Made by a program: the position numbers and the translations under genes. A stretch of 64,000 nt of DNA from Phaeotremella fagi (lineage: Eukaryota > Basidiomycota > Tremellomycetes > Tremellales > Phaeotremellaceae), in assembly GCA_001599715.1 (NCBI GenBank), contig BCHU01000004.1, positions 1,240,001-1,304,000 of the forward strand, in the 5' to 3' direction. Each line of letters begins with the position of its first letter. Position 1 is the first letter of the stretch. Shown here in pieces: positions 1 through 12,422 of the stretch. A model generated the notes under the pieces. The model was not told where the DNA came from, searched no databases, and saw nothing but the letters and a program-made list of their open reading frames with translations.

Positions 1-3000
1 AGTAGTGGTGGCAGTTGAACCTCTCTACCAGTATCGATAACGGGTCTTGCAGGTATATTCATACGTTGACTAGGGCCCAAAGGCTGCTGCTCTTCATGTC
101 GAACAGGGAGTAAAGGCGGTAAGTTGATTTTAGTAGGTACGATACTATCACGTCGTCGTTCCCCTTCCCTGATTTTTAACCAAGTGAAAAAATCCAACGG
201 CAGTTCCCGGAGTTTTCGATAATTAGGTGAAACCCATTCCAAAGGTTTTCCCGATGAGAACGATGCTCGAGAAGACGGCCTTGAAGTTCTGGACCCATCA
301 GTCAAGAATGGTGAAGCTGGGAAGATATTTTGGAAAGCCGCATCTTTCGCTGGAGTCGCTACCAAGTATTGATCGTTGTCGGGGAGTAAAAAGGGTAGCA
401 TGAATCGAGAATCAAGAAGTTCTCCAAGACATTCCGGTGCTGATTGAGGGACAAAATCTGATAAAGCGACGGAACCGTCGAACAAGGCGTCGATCGGTGT
501 CGATTCGTCAACGGCAGAGTTGACAGAGTTGACACCGAAGCTTTGAACAGAACCTTCAGATTCGGAAGCACGTCGAGCAGCTTCGTTCTGCATCGCTTCG
601 ACGCCCATGTGAACCCTCCTTCTTTCCCAATCACGTTGAAGTTGAGCTAGATATTGAACACATTCATCCGTCATTCGTCCCTCGTTAACCTCGAATCGAT
701 AATCTCGAACAACCCGTCTCATTTGTAAAGGGTTGATTGCCTTCATGTTCTGCATTGTACCAATTAATCGATCGAAATCGGTTATTTGGGAAGAACACTG
801 AAGCCATTGAAGAAGTTGAATAACAGGTTCCAGATGTTTGGTAGCAGTCTTAGCTGGTAATCCATTCATTCGTACCCAGTCCTCCAAAACCGTAATGTTC
901 ATACGAATTTGAACGGCTTTGATACGACAAAGATATTTCTTCCTTGTCAAGATCCGATTGAAAAGTTCACAAGCGATCCAGAAAAACACCTGAGAGAACG
1001 CTTGAACGACGATAGCTGGGTTGACCTCGTACAACTGTAAAACCATCAATACAGACGATAAGATATCGGTGACTTGACGTGGAGACGATGAGTTTTCCTG
1101 CAGCTCTACACTAGGGAGTAAACCGCTTTCAGAAGAGTCTCCTTTCTTCATAGGTGTCGAACGGAGGTTTTGCATCGATTGATGTTTATTCAGAGACTTG
1201 AAAGGTGAACTGGATGTAACATTATCTCTGAGCGAGTTGAAGATCGCCGTAGCTGACTGTGAAGGAGACGAGCCTAAATCCATACTTTGCCGAGTCGAAC
1301 TGTTGTTGCTAAGCTGACCGTTTTGTCCAGCTGGAATAACCGTCTCTCGTTTCTTTTTGGCAGCGAATGAGCGAAACAGAGTCCATTCACCTTCAAATCG
1401 AATGTCATCGAAATCTTCCAAAGTTTCGTAGTCAAGTAGGGCACTATCGAGGATAGCGTCGATACGTTTCTCAGCAATACGAATGACAAAGACTGCACAA
1501 TTAGGGTAAAACTTCTTTCTCAATCAAGATAACATACCATGGATAGCATTGATCAATTCTTCAATCATGCTCATGAATCCCATTTCCTCACATACAACGG
1601 CTAATTGATTATCCGATCGTACGAGATGCAAGAGTAGGGTGGTGTTATAAGCCCAAAACGACAAGTAAGCCAAGTCCTCCACGTTTTTCTGCAAACTTGT
1701 CAACATCATTTCCAAAAGTATTGATGTAGACTCACGTAAACACCCCGCTCGATCCTCTCGATAGCACCTTCAAAAAGATCCTCGACCCAGGCTTCATCAC
1801 ATCGATAGTGAGCAAATCGTGCATACAGGAAAAGCGTGTTGGCTGGAAGTGCTCGCTTGTTAACAGGTTGTGAACATGGGATATAACTGGTGATGAGGAT
1901 ATCGAAAATTGCTGGAAGTTGAAAGATGGAAAAAACAAGCATCGAATCATCCGTTTGACCATCCTGCTTGAGCTCAGTCAGAACGATTCAAACCGTATCC
2001 GATTAACATACCTGGATAATATCATTCTCCACCTCTTCCTCGTCTTCACTTTCATCCTCCTCATCATCCTTAACACCAATCCATCCTAACCCAGAATCCA
2101 AAGAACGCGGAGATAAAGGCTGTTCCTTGGGTGGTAACAAAAGTTCCGGGTTGACTTCAACAAGTTTCGATTTTTCTCTAATCCACTGTTCTCGCTCCTG
2201 AGATTGTTTGAACTTCTTCTCTCGTTTCTCAGCTCTCTCCATTCGTTTCACTGCATATTCTCGTCGACGTGATAGCATAGATTGACGGTTTGAAGTCGTT
2301 TGACCATTACCTCTTACAAGAGCTGAGATCGATTTCACCTCGAAAGAACCTGTCGCTTGCGTCAGGAGTGTGGTCATCTCTTCACGATTTTCCATTCCAG
2401 AGACTAAATCCATAGGTGTTAAACCTCGATCTGTGACTGCGTCCGGGGACGCTCCTCGAGTCATGAGGAACGATACTAGAGGAGGAGTTGACAATATTGC
2501 GGCTAAATGCAAAGGTGACCATCCAGCTGACACCAATGGTCAGCGATCTCGTTGCCATAGACTTCAAAAGTCAACTCACTTCGATCTTGACCATTTCTAT
2601 GTCCAATCTCCAAACCCCATCTAGAAACGACCACTCTCACACATTCCTCCTTATCCTGTCGTCCACAACTAGATTGTATCGCCATACCGACTAACCCCCA
2701 TCCATCTTCATCCTCCAGATTATTGACTTCAACATCCAACACCTCACCCTGTTGATAATCAGTCAACATCGATCAAACACTTGATTCATAACTCACCCAT
2801 CGTCCATTCAGAGCTGCTAACCATGCTATCAATTCTATATCCCCATGTTCCACAGCGTATTGGACGGCATGACGAAGGATCGATGCTGTCTTTACGTCGT
2901 TCCCCTTTCCAGACGATGATTGCGTCGCTCGATCTTCTTCTTGTAACAGTGGAAGTAATGTCGCTGGAGACGGGATCGCTAGAAAACGAGGAGCAGAATG

Positions 3001-3182
3001 TGTGGGATAATTTGATCCTTTCCTGTAAGGTCATTCATCAGTACTAGTTTGTTATATCGATAGTAAAGAGCGTACCGTGTAAGTCGTGACGACGAAGCCT
3101 GTGCTGAACGATCATCAGGACTATCGTAGCCTACGTCAACTGTCGGTGACTCTGGTACCAGCTCTCCAAGACCTCTCGCCAT
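1..3182 (-). CDS. DIL (dilute) and ankyrin-repeat domain protein, C-terminal part missing
   Basis: The start ATG is at 3182 and the gene runs off the left edge. Exons joined by GT-AG introns give a short N-terminus, an ankyrin-like region with RHAVQYAVEHGDIELIAWL and GWSPLHLAAIL, then a charged segment rich in R, K and E with an acidic stretch. A long helical region follows that resembles the DIL domain of myosin V tails (for example LAYLSFWAYNTTLLLHLVR and VVQAFSQVFFWIACELFNRI). This ankyrin-plus-DIL architecture is known in fungi as a cytosolic protein of poorly known role, unlike myosin V because no motor domain is present. The last visible residues are a proline-rich low-complexity stretch. 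The family is clear; the cargo or partner is unknown. Exon borders near 2000, 1735 and 1500 were placed by eye. Confidence 0.82.
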
Positions 3183-3953
3183 AGCTTATAGCTCAGTGGC
3201 TGTATATGGAATTGGTGACAAAATTCTGTAGTATTTATTTAGATTGAAGGTTGATGGGAGGAATAAAATGATCGATGTGTGTCGTCGGGTTTTCCTTTTG
3301 GTGTGTTGAAGAGATTGAAGTTACAAGATGAGGACTCTCTTTTGAAGATGAGATATGAAGAGAACAGTTACCCTCTGCCTGCCCTTTTCAGTGCACTTGA
3401 TAGGTAACAGGCTTTGAGTTTAATGACCCAACCTTTTGGTAAGAAAAGCCGTTGTGCAGTATGTGGCTTGCAACAACGCCTCTCGCGTGGGGAATTGAAT
3501 TGACGGATTGAGTTATTCTGGGATCTCTATACAAAAGAGACGTAATAGTTGTTGAGTGGAAGATGTTGTTGCGTTTTACTATAGTATGATACAAGATACA
3601 AGATGCTTAGATGTTGTATGAATTTAAGAATAACTACAATATCCCACCATCTCACCTCATTTGTTGTTGTTGAAACGGTTACAAGTAAACCCTGAAATGA
3701 ACAACTCACCGGAAGTGGCAGTAGGCATTTCCAACTGCTCGTTCTTTGAGAGCGTTCACCATCTTCGCTTGCGTATCTGACAAAGACTTACAATAACAAA
3801 GGTCTAAGTCAATGTCTATCTACACATGGAAAGCACAATGGATACCCTCCCTTTGACTTTTATCTTTGGGAGGAAGAAGGCAACCAAAGCTATGCTGTCT
3901 TCCATACTAGTTTTCTTCTTGTCATTGGCATTTTCCCCCAACTCACCTTCACC
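3183..3953. other. intergenic, shared upstream region
   Basis: About 770 bases between the divergent starts of the DIL/ankyrin gene and the first family A gene. Only short overlapping frames occur here, with no domain and no similarity to the neighbouring families that I could see. It should hold the promoters of both genes. Confidence 0.5.
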
Positions 3954-4880
3954 ATGTCAGATATATCTGATTTACCATACTTCTCATCTTTGCAACACGT
4001 CATATCATTCACCGGTATTCTGGATGAATTCTCCGTGGGCAACATGTCTCTCTACATGGGTACCTGTCAATTCAATCTTTTCGTCCTCATGCAACAAATC
4101 TCACAGGCTCACGAAGCCTCGATCGAGGTCTTGGAGAGTTTATCACCTGAATTCAAAATAGAAAACGGTGTTCGATATCTACGATCTAGAAGGGAGAGTT
4201 TGGAGAAATACAATTCATTCCATTCAACGCTCAGAAGGTTTCTGGATCTCGAAAGAGATGATAACGTGGTTACAAATCCCGTTGGACACATGGTCCCAAT
4301 TCCAGAAACATTAGTATCTCAAGATGAACTCGCGAACATCATTGAAACCTTACATCAAGTATGTCAATCATCGAAAACAATCTATGATCCCAAAAGCTGC
4401 TCATTTACGATCTCTGATCCCAATGATCCTTGTTTTCGACATTTCGCTGATCTACGAGAAGAACGACTGGATCAAGAATATTCCCGTATAGCTAGAACCC
4501 TAATGAGAACTTGGCAAAAAAGGGGTCACGACGTAGCTAGAGATGAAAGCCGAGCTTTACGAAGATTATCAGAAACAAATCAATTAATGTACGACAATCT
4601 GCTCAGACATTGCGTTGCTGAAAACGAAACTAGAAAATATCTGAATACTTCCGCACGTCAATTAGATCGACTGCTCGTTCAGTCCAATCAGCCGGAGTAT
4701 TACTTGTACTATCCGATAGAAACTCTTCTTATAGGTGAGGATGTCGAGTTTGAGAACTCTGATGGGGAGGGTATAGATGGAGATACAGGTTCTTTGACGA
4801 CTCTGGTTGGTGAAGGAGAATTCGATGTTTTTGATGACTCGGAGAATTGGGAAGACGTTATTGGATTTTATGGTGCATAG
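3954..4880 (+). CDS. family A/B orphan protein A1, function unknown
   Basis: Intronless 308-residue protein that I do not recognise. The ATG at 3954 follows cttcacc, a good fungal start context, and matches the MS... starts of A2, A3 and B2. It shares with five neighbours a layout of an N-terminal Cys-containing helical part, a helix with FNxxH or FHSTL, a P..LVSQ-type block near residue 120, a Cys-containing central block, and a C-terminal block ARQLDRLLVQ...YYLYYPIETL near residues 225-250. Unlike the others it carries an acidic tail of about 55 residues after the YYP motif. It has no signal peptide or membrane segment, so it is probably intracellular. Similarity to A2, A3 and B1-B3 is by eye and weak outside the motifs. 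Confidence 0.7.
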   Translation: MSDISDLPYFSSLQHVISFTGILDEFSVGNMSLYMGTCQFNLFVLMQQISQAHEASIEVLESLSPEFKIENGVRYLRSRRESLEKYNSFHSTLRRFLDLERDDNVVTNPVGHMVPIPETLVSQDELANIIETLHQVCQSSKTIYDPKSCSFTISDPNDPCFRHFADLREERLDQEYSRIARTLMRTWQKRGHDVARDESRALRRLSETNQLMYDNLLRHCVAENETRKYLNTSARQLDRLLVQSNQPEYYLYYPIETLLIGEDVEFENSDGEGIDGDTGSLTTLVGEGEFDVFDDSENWEDVIGFYGA

Positions 4881-5216
4881 TGGTATTGATTTAGAACAAA
4901 TATAGCCTTGGAGAAGTGATACACTACAACATCTTGATTGTGATATGCTACGCTTAAAGTCACACCATATTCCCCCAAGAACGTTCAGAGAATAAAGGAT
5001 GGCGATTTGCCTTCCACCGAAACTGATCATGCATCACAATGAACTCACTGAGCATCAAACTATTTCCCGATGTTATCAGCTTCTTCGGTCAAAATCGAGA
5101 AGACACTACTTCCTTAAACATCTTCCAAACCGAAGGCCTATCCTTCATCAGTAAATGTACGCCTTTTTGAGAATGGATTCAATCTCCCAATTAAAGAACC
5201 ACCATCCAGTTTAGCA
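4881..5216. other. intergenic between A1 and A2
   Basis: About 336 bases holding the 3' end of A1 and the promoter of A2. I saw no coding remnant or other feature in it. Confidence 0.4.
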
Positions 5217-6005
5217 ATGAGTACTTCACAATCGTCAAACACTCCAACTGGGAACAATCCAACTATCCAATCTCTTTGCCAAGGCTCGGTGGAGAACGCT
5301 GTTGCTCAACTACCATCCTCCGTCGATACTTGTACATTTTCAAGTTTCTTGTACGGTATTCTCAAACACTCGACTTCATATGATAACACCAACAATAAGC
5401 TACGACAACTCAATAATCTCCACAGAAGTCAAGCTATCTCATCAGAACTAGCTACAGAACTCCAAAATGAGTATGTTGAATGCAGAAAACAAACCATTCT
5501 ATCTTTTAATAGAATGCATAACGATCTCATCGCTATCAGTAAATCTATCTCTGAGAATTCTATCGTCTCAAGCCCCGAAAAAGATCAAGTTGAGGTTTGG
5601 AAAACTCCAGAATCCTTGGTTTCAAGACAAGATCTGCTGAATTGTATCCGATTCAACAGGAGGTGTTGTCAATTCGGGGAGGGAACACATATCTGCGAAC
5701 CCCTTCGGTATGCAGGGTTGGACGATGAAGGGAGAGAAGAAGAAGATCAAAGAATCTTGAGTTGGATTATGTGGAGGTCAAGAAGGGAGAGTGAGACTGC
5801 AGAAGTGGCTCATCTTGCGTTATGGGTTTCTCTTCCTTTGGAAATCACAAATAATCTCAGAAGGGATTGCTTATCTTCAGAGCAAGCGGTAGAGATCGCG
5901 GCAAGCGCTCAACATCTCGACCGTCTCTACGTGGACGGCAGTGATACACAATATCTCTGTTATCCTCCACTTAGGATGATTGGTCGCTCGTTGTTCCCGT
6001 ACTGA
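5217..6005 (+). CDS. family A/B orphan protein A2, function unknown
   Basis: Intronless 262-residue protein of unknown function in tandem with A1 and A3. It is the member that best links the + and - groups. It has IQSLCQGSVENAV at the N-terminus (compare IATLCEEGDIDKI in B1), DTCTFSSFLYGILKHS (compare FNGCALFGILRDS in B3), FNRMHNDLIAISKSI (compare YNQLHNDIRRISYAI in B3), an ESLVSRQDLLNCIRFNRRC block, HICEPLRYAGLDDE, and the C-terminal AQHLDRL...YLCYPPLRMIG. The protein ends soon after the CYP/YYP motif. No signal peptide or transmembrane helix is visible. The lack of introns contrasts with the intron-rich conserved genes around it. Confidence 0.75.
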   Translation: MSTSQSSNTPTGNNPTIQSLCQGSVENAVAQLPSSVDTCTFSSFLYGILKHSTSYDNTNNKLRQLNNLHRSQAISSELATELQNEYVECRKQTILSFNRMHNDLIAISKSISENSIVSSPEKDQVEVWKTPESLVSRQDLLNCIRFNRRCCQFGEGTHICEPLRYAGLDDEGREEEDQRILSWIMWRSRRESETAEVAHLALWVSLPLEITNNLRRDCLSSEQAVEIAASAQHLDRLYVDGSDTQYLCYPPLRMIGRSLFPY

Positions 6006-6285
6006 TTGTCCTTTGGTTATAATGATCGGAAGGCTTGTAGGAATAGTATGTATGCAAAAATGTCGGGGTCAGAATTTACGAATGAATGGTAATGCTTAGA
6101 TGTCAGAGCTGTTCTTTATCGATATTAAATGAGGGTCTCTATTTCTTGCTGGCAATGCAGCAAAAAAGTAGCCCCTCCGTTCATTCACATCGAAGGCAGT
6201 CAATGATAAGCAGTTGCGCAATCGTTTATTATTACTTCTTGACGATTCAGCTTTCTTTCTATTTCCTACTATCATCCAGACGACA

Positions 6286-7032
6286 ATGTCCAACCTCCCA
6301 ACCGACTCTGAATTCCAGTCGTTCGATCTGAAGGACTGGCTAACCTATATAGGATATGGAATCGAATCGCCATACAGTTTATCACACTTTCCACGATGCG
6401 AAATGACTCAAACTCTCTTAGTCCTGGCAACCAAACATCACCTCTATCAAGATACGTGTACCCAACTAAGTGAACCAGAATTCAAATATCCCTATGAATA
6501 CGACAAACACAGATTTATTTTGTACAGACACCGGTTGATTGAAAATTTTAATACAATTCACAGTTCTCTCTCATCCTCGAGAGAAACTATCGAGACCGAG
6601 ATGCCAACTTCGTTAGCTACTTTCAGCGATTTGAAATTTTTCATTAAAAATTCACACTCTCAATGTATCTTCGACTTAAATAGGGAAGGTGACACAGACG
6701 TTTGCCAAGAATATTTCTCAGATTTCAAAGATCAAAATCTTGAGAAGGCTTATGAAGAGATTGCAGAACTGTTCAGAGACGGTATCACCAGACTTGGTAT
6801 GCGAGTTGTAACCGAACAAAGGTTATTTCTCATGTCACTTGATGAAGGCGTTCAAAATAGTGTTCTTGAAATGTGTAGGCGACAAAACGAAAATAGTAAT
6901 CTTAAAGCGACTCCTGAACAACTTGAGCTTTTGGCTTTACAATCGGCCTCTATGGATTATATCTTTTATCCCTCAGATGTTCGAAGTTTAGGTACTGATG
7001 GTGTTGGATCGTTAGCGACTGAGATTGGATAG
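6286..7032 (+). CDS. family A/B orphan protein A3, function unknown
   Basis: Intronless 248-residue protein from the ATG at 6286 (context gacaATGtcc), chosen because family members begin with MS/MN and because the upstream in-frame extension from 6214 is a short Leu/Phe-rich stretch absent from paralogues. Motifs match the family: FNTIHSSLSS, P-T-S-L-A-T-F-S-D-L-K-F-F-I, paired Cys before EYFSDFKDQNLEKAYEEIA, and C-terminal TPEQLELLALQ...YIFYPSDVRSLG. It lies in the same direction as A1 and A2, and its 3' end faces RPS23. Function is unknown. Confidence 0.7.
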   Translation: MSNLPTDSEFQSFDLKDWLTYIGYGIESPYSLSHFPRCEMTQTLLVLATKHHLYQDTCTQLSEPEFKYPYEYDKHRFILYRHRLIENFNTIHSSLSSSRETIETEMPTSLATFSDLKFFIKNSHSQCIFDLNREGDTDVCQEYFSDFKDQNLEKAYEEIAELFRDGITRLGMRVVTEQRLFLMSLDEGVQNSVLEMCRRQNENSNLKATPEQLELLALQSASMDYIFYPSDVRSLGTDGVGSLATEIG

Positions 7033-7154
7033 TGCTATTATGTTGATAATATGTTCTTGGCTTTCCTGATTATCCAACTGTTGCTCGTAGATAAACTCAG
7101 GCTAATGATGTTATCGTATACATGCATCAACCTATCATAACCCGAGAGAATAGA

Positions 7155-8058
<904 letters not shown>

Positions 8059-8375
8059 TTTTAATGATTGATGCTAAGAGAAGAAAGTCGACTCAATTTG
8101 ACCTGATCCTGCTTTAACAATTCACTTCTCCTTCGGCGTTATAAATCGCAAAATGAAATCCCGTAACCGCTTGTGGAGTGTGGCAGCTTCCTCGGATTTA
8201 AGACCTTTCACCCTTATAACCGATAATCACGCACTTTCTGGGTATCGGCCTCATCCGGAGCTCACCCGTAAAGGGGCGCTAACCTCCACTTGAATGCTTC
8301 GATAACAGTTGCTATTCAGTGACACTATTCATCGATATCCTATACATACCATACATCATCCTACCATCAACGATC
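8059..8375. promoter_or_regulatory. divergent promoter region RPS23 / GGT-like gene
   Basis: The 317 bases between two divergent start codons must hold both core promoters. The half next to RPS23 contains ggcgttataaatcgc near 8137-8152 and a pyrimidine-rich stretch. I could not assign factor-binding sites with confidence. Confidence 0.4.
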
Positions 8376-10844
8376 ATGGCTCCATTAGACTTCTCAAAGC
8401 TACATCCCTCTTATGATCCCCATTTCATTCGTCATCCTTCTCGAAGATCAACAGTCTTCTCAGCCAAGGGCGCAGTAGCTACTTCTCAACCATTAGGTGA
8501 GATCGAGCTGCGACCTCCCGTTCACGTCTTGCTAACAACTGTATCTAGCTTGTCAGGCTGGTCTGGAGATCCTGAACAAAGGCGGAAACGCAGCTGATGC
8601 AGCTGTGGCAACAGCAGCTGCCCTGAATGTTGCAGAGGTGAGACCAAACTTCCACATCTCAGTATCAGAAGCTGACGTTCCTCTAGCCATCATGTACAGG
8701 AATTGGAGGTGGTGAGCTGGGGTTTTCTGTTCGTTTATACTCATCCAGCTGACATATACTCCAGACGTGTTCTGCTTGTTCTACGATGCCAAGTCAAAGA
8801 CTGTTAGAGGGATCAATGGATCCGGCAAAGCTCCAAAAGCATTGACAATCGAGTATCTGAGGTCGCAGGGAATAATGGGAGATTCGGTGAGTCTTTCGTT
8901 GTCCCTTGGTTTACACAAAGCCATACAAGCTGCTGACCCTCATACCAGATCCCACTGACAAATCTCAACGCTGTCACTGTTCCAGGAGCTGCTGCAGGGT
9001 GGTGGAAGACGGTTAATGAATTTGGATCGGGTAAATTGAGTATGAGAGAGATCTTGGAACCTGCTATCAGGATGGCGAAAGAGGGAATACCGGAACATGA
9101 GCTTAACAGTAAACAGGTGAGAGGTCGATGCTACAGAAACTTACTGATTCGATCAGTGGCAAATTGCTGAAGGATTGTTGAAGAATGCATCTCCAAATTG
9201 GTCGGAGTAAGTCCATTCTCTTTATTTTGTTATTATGAGCTAAAGTTCGTTATAGAATGATGATGCCAGATGGAGTTAGTTGCATGATCATGTTTTAAAC
9301 GTTGTAGCTAACTTCTCCTCAGAACCCTCCTCTAGCCTCCCATATCATGACCCATCCAGAACTCGCTGCAACATTCGAGTCGGTCGCTGAACATGGTCCA
9401 GATGGGTTTTATAAGGGTCGAATTGCCGAATGTGTGTAGTTGGGTTTTGAACAGACAAAAGGAATCATCTGACATCATTATAGCTATCGTTGAACTCATT
9501 CAAGCAGGAGGAGGTCTGATGACGCTAGAAGATTTGGCTGGCTGTGAGGCTGAGGTCGTTCAACCCATCAAATATGATTTCAAAGTTGGCGAAGCAGGTG
9601 ACAAAGGGGTTTCGCTCTGGGAAGTAAGCTATTCCCTGTCTGATCTGTGAAGCTTAGCTGATCATCTTCCAGTGCCCACCTAGTGGGCAGGGTCTCACTG
9701 CGCTCGTCGCTCTTGGAATCGTCGAAGCGGTTGAGGAGGCACATGGTATTGATCTTCTTGAATTACCTCACAACTCTACACAATACCTGCATATCTTGAT
9801 CGAAGCCCTCCGTTTGGCTTTTGCTGATAGTGAGTTCTTCAACATTAAGCTCAACGTGAAGGACGAACTGAGTTGCGATAGCGAGATATTACGTTACAGA
9901 TCCTGAATTTGAATATGTTCCAGTCAAGGAGATGCTCAGTAAAGAGTATCTCAGAGAAAGAGCCGCTTTGATCGATCTCGCAAAGAGTTCTGCTATAAGA
10001 CATGGTAAACCAGTCAACACCTCTGACACCGTGTATCTCGCGACTGCTGATAAAGAGGGTAATTCTTGCTCGTTTATCGCTTCGAATTATGCTGGTAAGT
10101 CCAGATGTCACTATTCGACTGTATGTACGCTGAGCCATCTGGACATTCAGGATTTGGCACTGGGGCTATTCCCAAGGGCTGTGGATTCACTCTCCAAAAT
10201 CGTGGATCTGGGTTCACATTACGAGAAGGTCATCCCAACATGGTCAAAGGCGGTAAACGTCCCTATCACACAATCATCCCAGCGATGGTGACGCAGAACG
10301 GCGAACTGTTGATGAGTTTCGGTGTCATGGGAGGTAAGCTACTCTGGCGGGAAACTGAGATCCTGACTGACGTTTTTGACAGGCTTCATGCAACCCCAAG
10401 GACATGTCCAAGTCCTCTTGAACAAACTACGCGGTTTCTCAGCACAGGCTTCATTAGACGCTCCTCGATTTTGTATCTCCGCTGGATTGCCTGATGCGGG
10501 AACTTCCAACGCCTCCAGCGCTGGCGATATAGATAGTGAGATTTGGTTAGAGGAGGGAATCTCTGAACAAGTGGTCGAAGAATTACGCGGTATGCCGAAA
10601 TTCTAACTGGAACTGAAATTGAGCTGACGAGAGATGGTAGCTATGGGCCACGACTGTAAGGTAGCCTCTGGGTTCAACAGGAAGATTCTTGGTAAAGGAC
10701 AGGTCAGTTAATGTAGCACTGTAAGATGGTGAGCTCAACTGATCGTTTTAGATTATTCAAGCTATTCAAGATCCTTCTGGAAGAAGGGTCTGGGCTTGTG
10801 GATCAGATTTACGTGGTGATGGATTTGCTTTAGGCCAGATATAG
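8376..10844 (+). CDS. gamma-glutamyltranspeptidase-family hydrolase
   Basis: About a dozen short GT-AG introns join in frame to a protein of roughly 560-580 residues. Family signatures are [48 protein letters not shown] and LRLAFADTRYYVTDP. The mature small subunit should start at the Thr of [14 protein letters not shown], followed by [13 protein letters not shown]. The DTVYL form and lack of an N-terminal signal peptide resemble the YwrD-like soluble branch rather than secreted or vacuolar GGT. Members of the family are N-terminal-nucleophile enzymes that self-cleave and cut or transfer gamma-glutamyl groups; the substrate here is unknown. It ends with [12 protein letters not shown] at the TAG at 10844. 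A second copy of this terminal exon follows at 10935-11045. Confidence 0.9.
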
Positions 10845-10934
10845 TGTAACCTGGAAAATCATCCTCCCATTTATGCATTCCTTAAATTTATCCTATAATC
10901 ACATCTGCTTTGAAGACTCCACCGATTGCCACAG

Positions 10935-11045
10935 GTTGCTCAAGCAATTCAAGAACGTTTTGGAAGAACAGTTTGGACTTGTGAATCAGACTTACGTGGT
11001 GGTGGATTTGCATTAGGGCAGATATATTTCAACTTGGGGAAATGA
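10935..11045 (+). other. duplicated, in-frame alternative terminal exon of the GGT-like gene
   Basis: After a cacag acceptor-like site, an open segment reads VAQAIQERFGRTVWTCESD then LRGGGFALGQIYFNLGK and a stop. It parallels the annotated last exon, which reads [19 protein letters not shown] then [11 protein letters not shown] and a stop. Both are in the same phase relative to the upstream donor after KGQ, so either could be spliced on. The two copies differ by many substitutions yet both stay open, which suggests selection or a recent duplication. Whether it is used is inference. Confidence 0.65.
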
Positions 11046-11169
11046 TCCCGCTTGGCATGTAAGGCAACCTCCCTTGTAATGATGCATTCCTAAAATTTCT
11101 CCTGTCACAATATTATCTACAAAAAGTGCGTTCACCAAGCCAGAAAACCCAATCCATCCATTCCCCTTC

Positions 11170-11946
11170 TCAAGCCTTAACAATATCTTTGACCTTGTTG
11201 ATATTACTATTTTTCAGAGCTGTCTTATATCTGAGGTTTGGATAGAACAGGTTGTTTTGTTGGTGAGAAACATCGAGATGGGTAAAACGATCGAGAGGAA
11301 GCAGTTCGCTGGTAAGGTGAATTTGTTTTTCTTTCTCTAGACCCAAATATGTGTCGATTTGCTTTTGATTCTCCTCCTCACCTTTGCTTCTAAGAAGACT
11401 CATCAGGCTAGAAGCGACTTCTGAGTCTTTGAGCTTTGATTGTTCTTCGTCTAAACCCGAATATTCGCTGAGACAATGATGAAATTTATTCTCTTCGTTA
11501 ATGGTACAAGAGACACGGATTTGTTTGATATAGTTGGTGAATTCTTCTTCTGAACTCAGTTGAGTTGGTAGATCTTCGTTATACTTCCAAAGCTTTATAT
11601 CCTTGTCCCCCTGCTTAATTGATCGATTGACTCTCGAAACGTTGTTATGTAGTATATTGAAGACCGAGATTGTATTTTCGTAATCTACTTTGAAGCAATC
11701 TACAAAAAAGGTGCTGTCTTCAGTGTTCTCCGGATCACAGACGTCTATAAGAGATTTGGTGGTTTGTTGATGATAATCAACACAATCGATGATTTCTTGG
11801 AAACAACTTGACAGCAAACAATTTACACAATCAGGAAACCTAAGTAGTTCTTTTTTGATCTTATCGATATCACCTTCTTCACAGAGAGTTGCGATTGTGG
11901 GGAATTGGTGAATACCAGAGCTAGTACCTTGTGAATCAGTGTTCAT
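11170..11946 (-). CDS. family A/B orphan protein B1, function unknown
   Basis: Intronless 258-residue protein with its ATG at 11946. It is one of three tandem minus-strand members facing the three plus-strand members across RPS23 and the GGT-like gene. It has an N-terminal LCEEGDIDKIKKELL helix, many Cys in the first 85 residues, FNILHNNVSRVNRSI, PTQLSSEEEFTNYIKQIRVSC, CLSEYSGLDEEQSKLKDSEV, a RSKGEEENQKQ segment and the C-terminal NLFYPNLRY motif. The C-terminus ends in a short Lys-rich helix (NINKVKDIVKA). No signal peptide or membrane segment is seen. Function is unknown. Confidence 0.75.
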   Translation of the reverse strand: MNTDSQGTSSGIHQFPTIATLCEEGDIDKIKKELLRFPDCVNCLLSSCFQEIIDCVDYHQQTTKSLIDVCDPENTEDSTFFVDCFKVDYENTISVFNILHNNVSRVNRSIKQGDKDIKLWKYNEDLPTQLSSEEEFTNYIKQIRVSCTINEENKFHHCLSEYSGLDEEQSKLKDSEVASSLMSLLRSKGEEENQKQIDTYLGLEKEKQIHLTSELLPLDRFTHLDVSHQQNNLFYPNLRYKTALKNSNINKVKDIVKA

Positions 11947-12422
11947 GTTGATGGATAATCAAGACTTGTGAATTGCTGAAAAAACTTTGAGTGGCAAAAA
12001 AAACCAATGTGAAAAGCAAAGTTGGGAAAAGAAAAGAGAAAATGTAGTCTTGATTTTGAATCCTTTATATGATCGTAATGTGAGGTAGAACAGTGGCAAA
12101 GGTTTGAATCAGCTCTTGTGTTTGAAGGTGGCTGCATGATAAGCAACTTATGTCTGAGAGAAACAACAAAGGGCTGACAGATTCCTACCCAAGAAGATCT
12201 GTCTTCTCAATATCTATTCACACTTGCACAAGTTGTGAAAGAAGCCAACAACTTTTTAAAGAAGAATTTTTGAATTTCGCTCTGCCATGACTGCAAAGAC
12301 GACTTGCAAAAGTATCCTACTATATGCATACACCATCAAAAAACGAGATACTCCCAAACCTCCTCCATTTCCTCTGTCAAACCATCTTTATCCCAGCTGA
12401 TTCTCACAACCAAAGCCAAGTA
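11947..12422. other. intergenic between B2 and B1
   Basis: About 475 bases: the promoter of B1 and the 3' end of B2. The short frame at 11943-12146 on the minus strand has no supporting similarity. No remnant was recognised. Confidence 0.4.
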
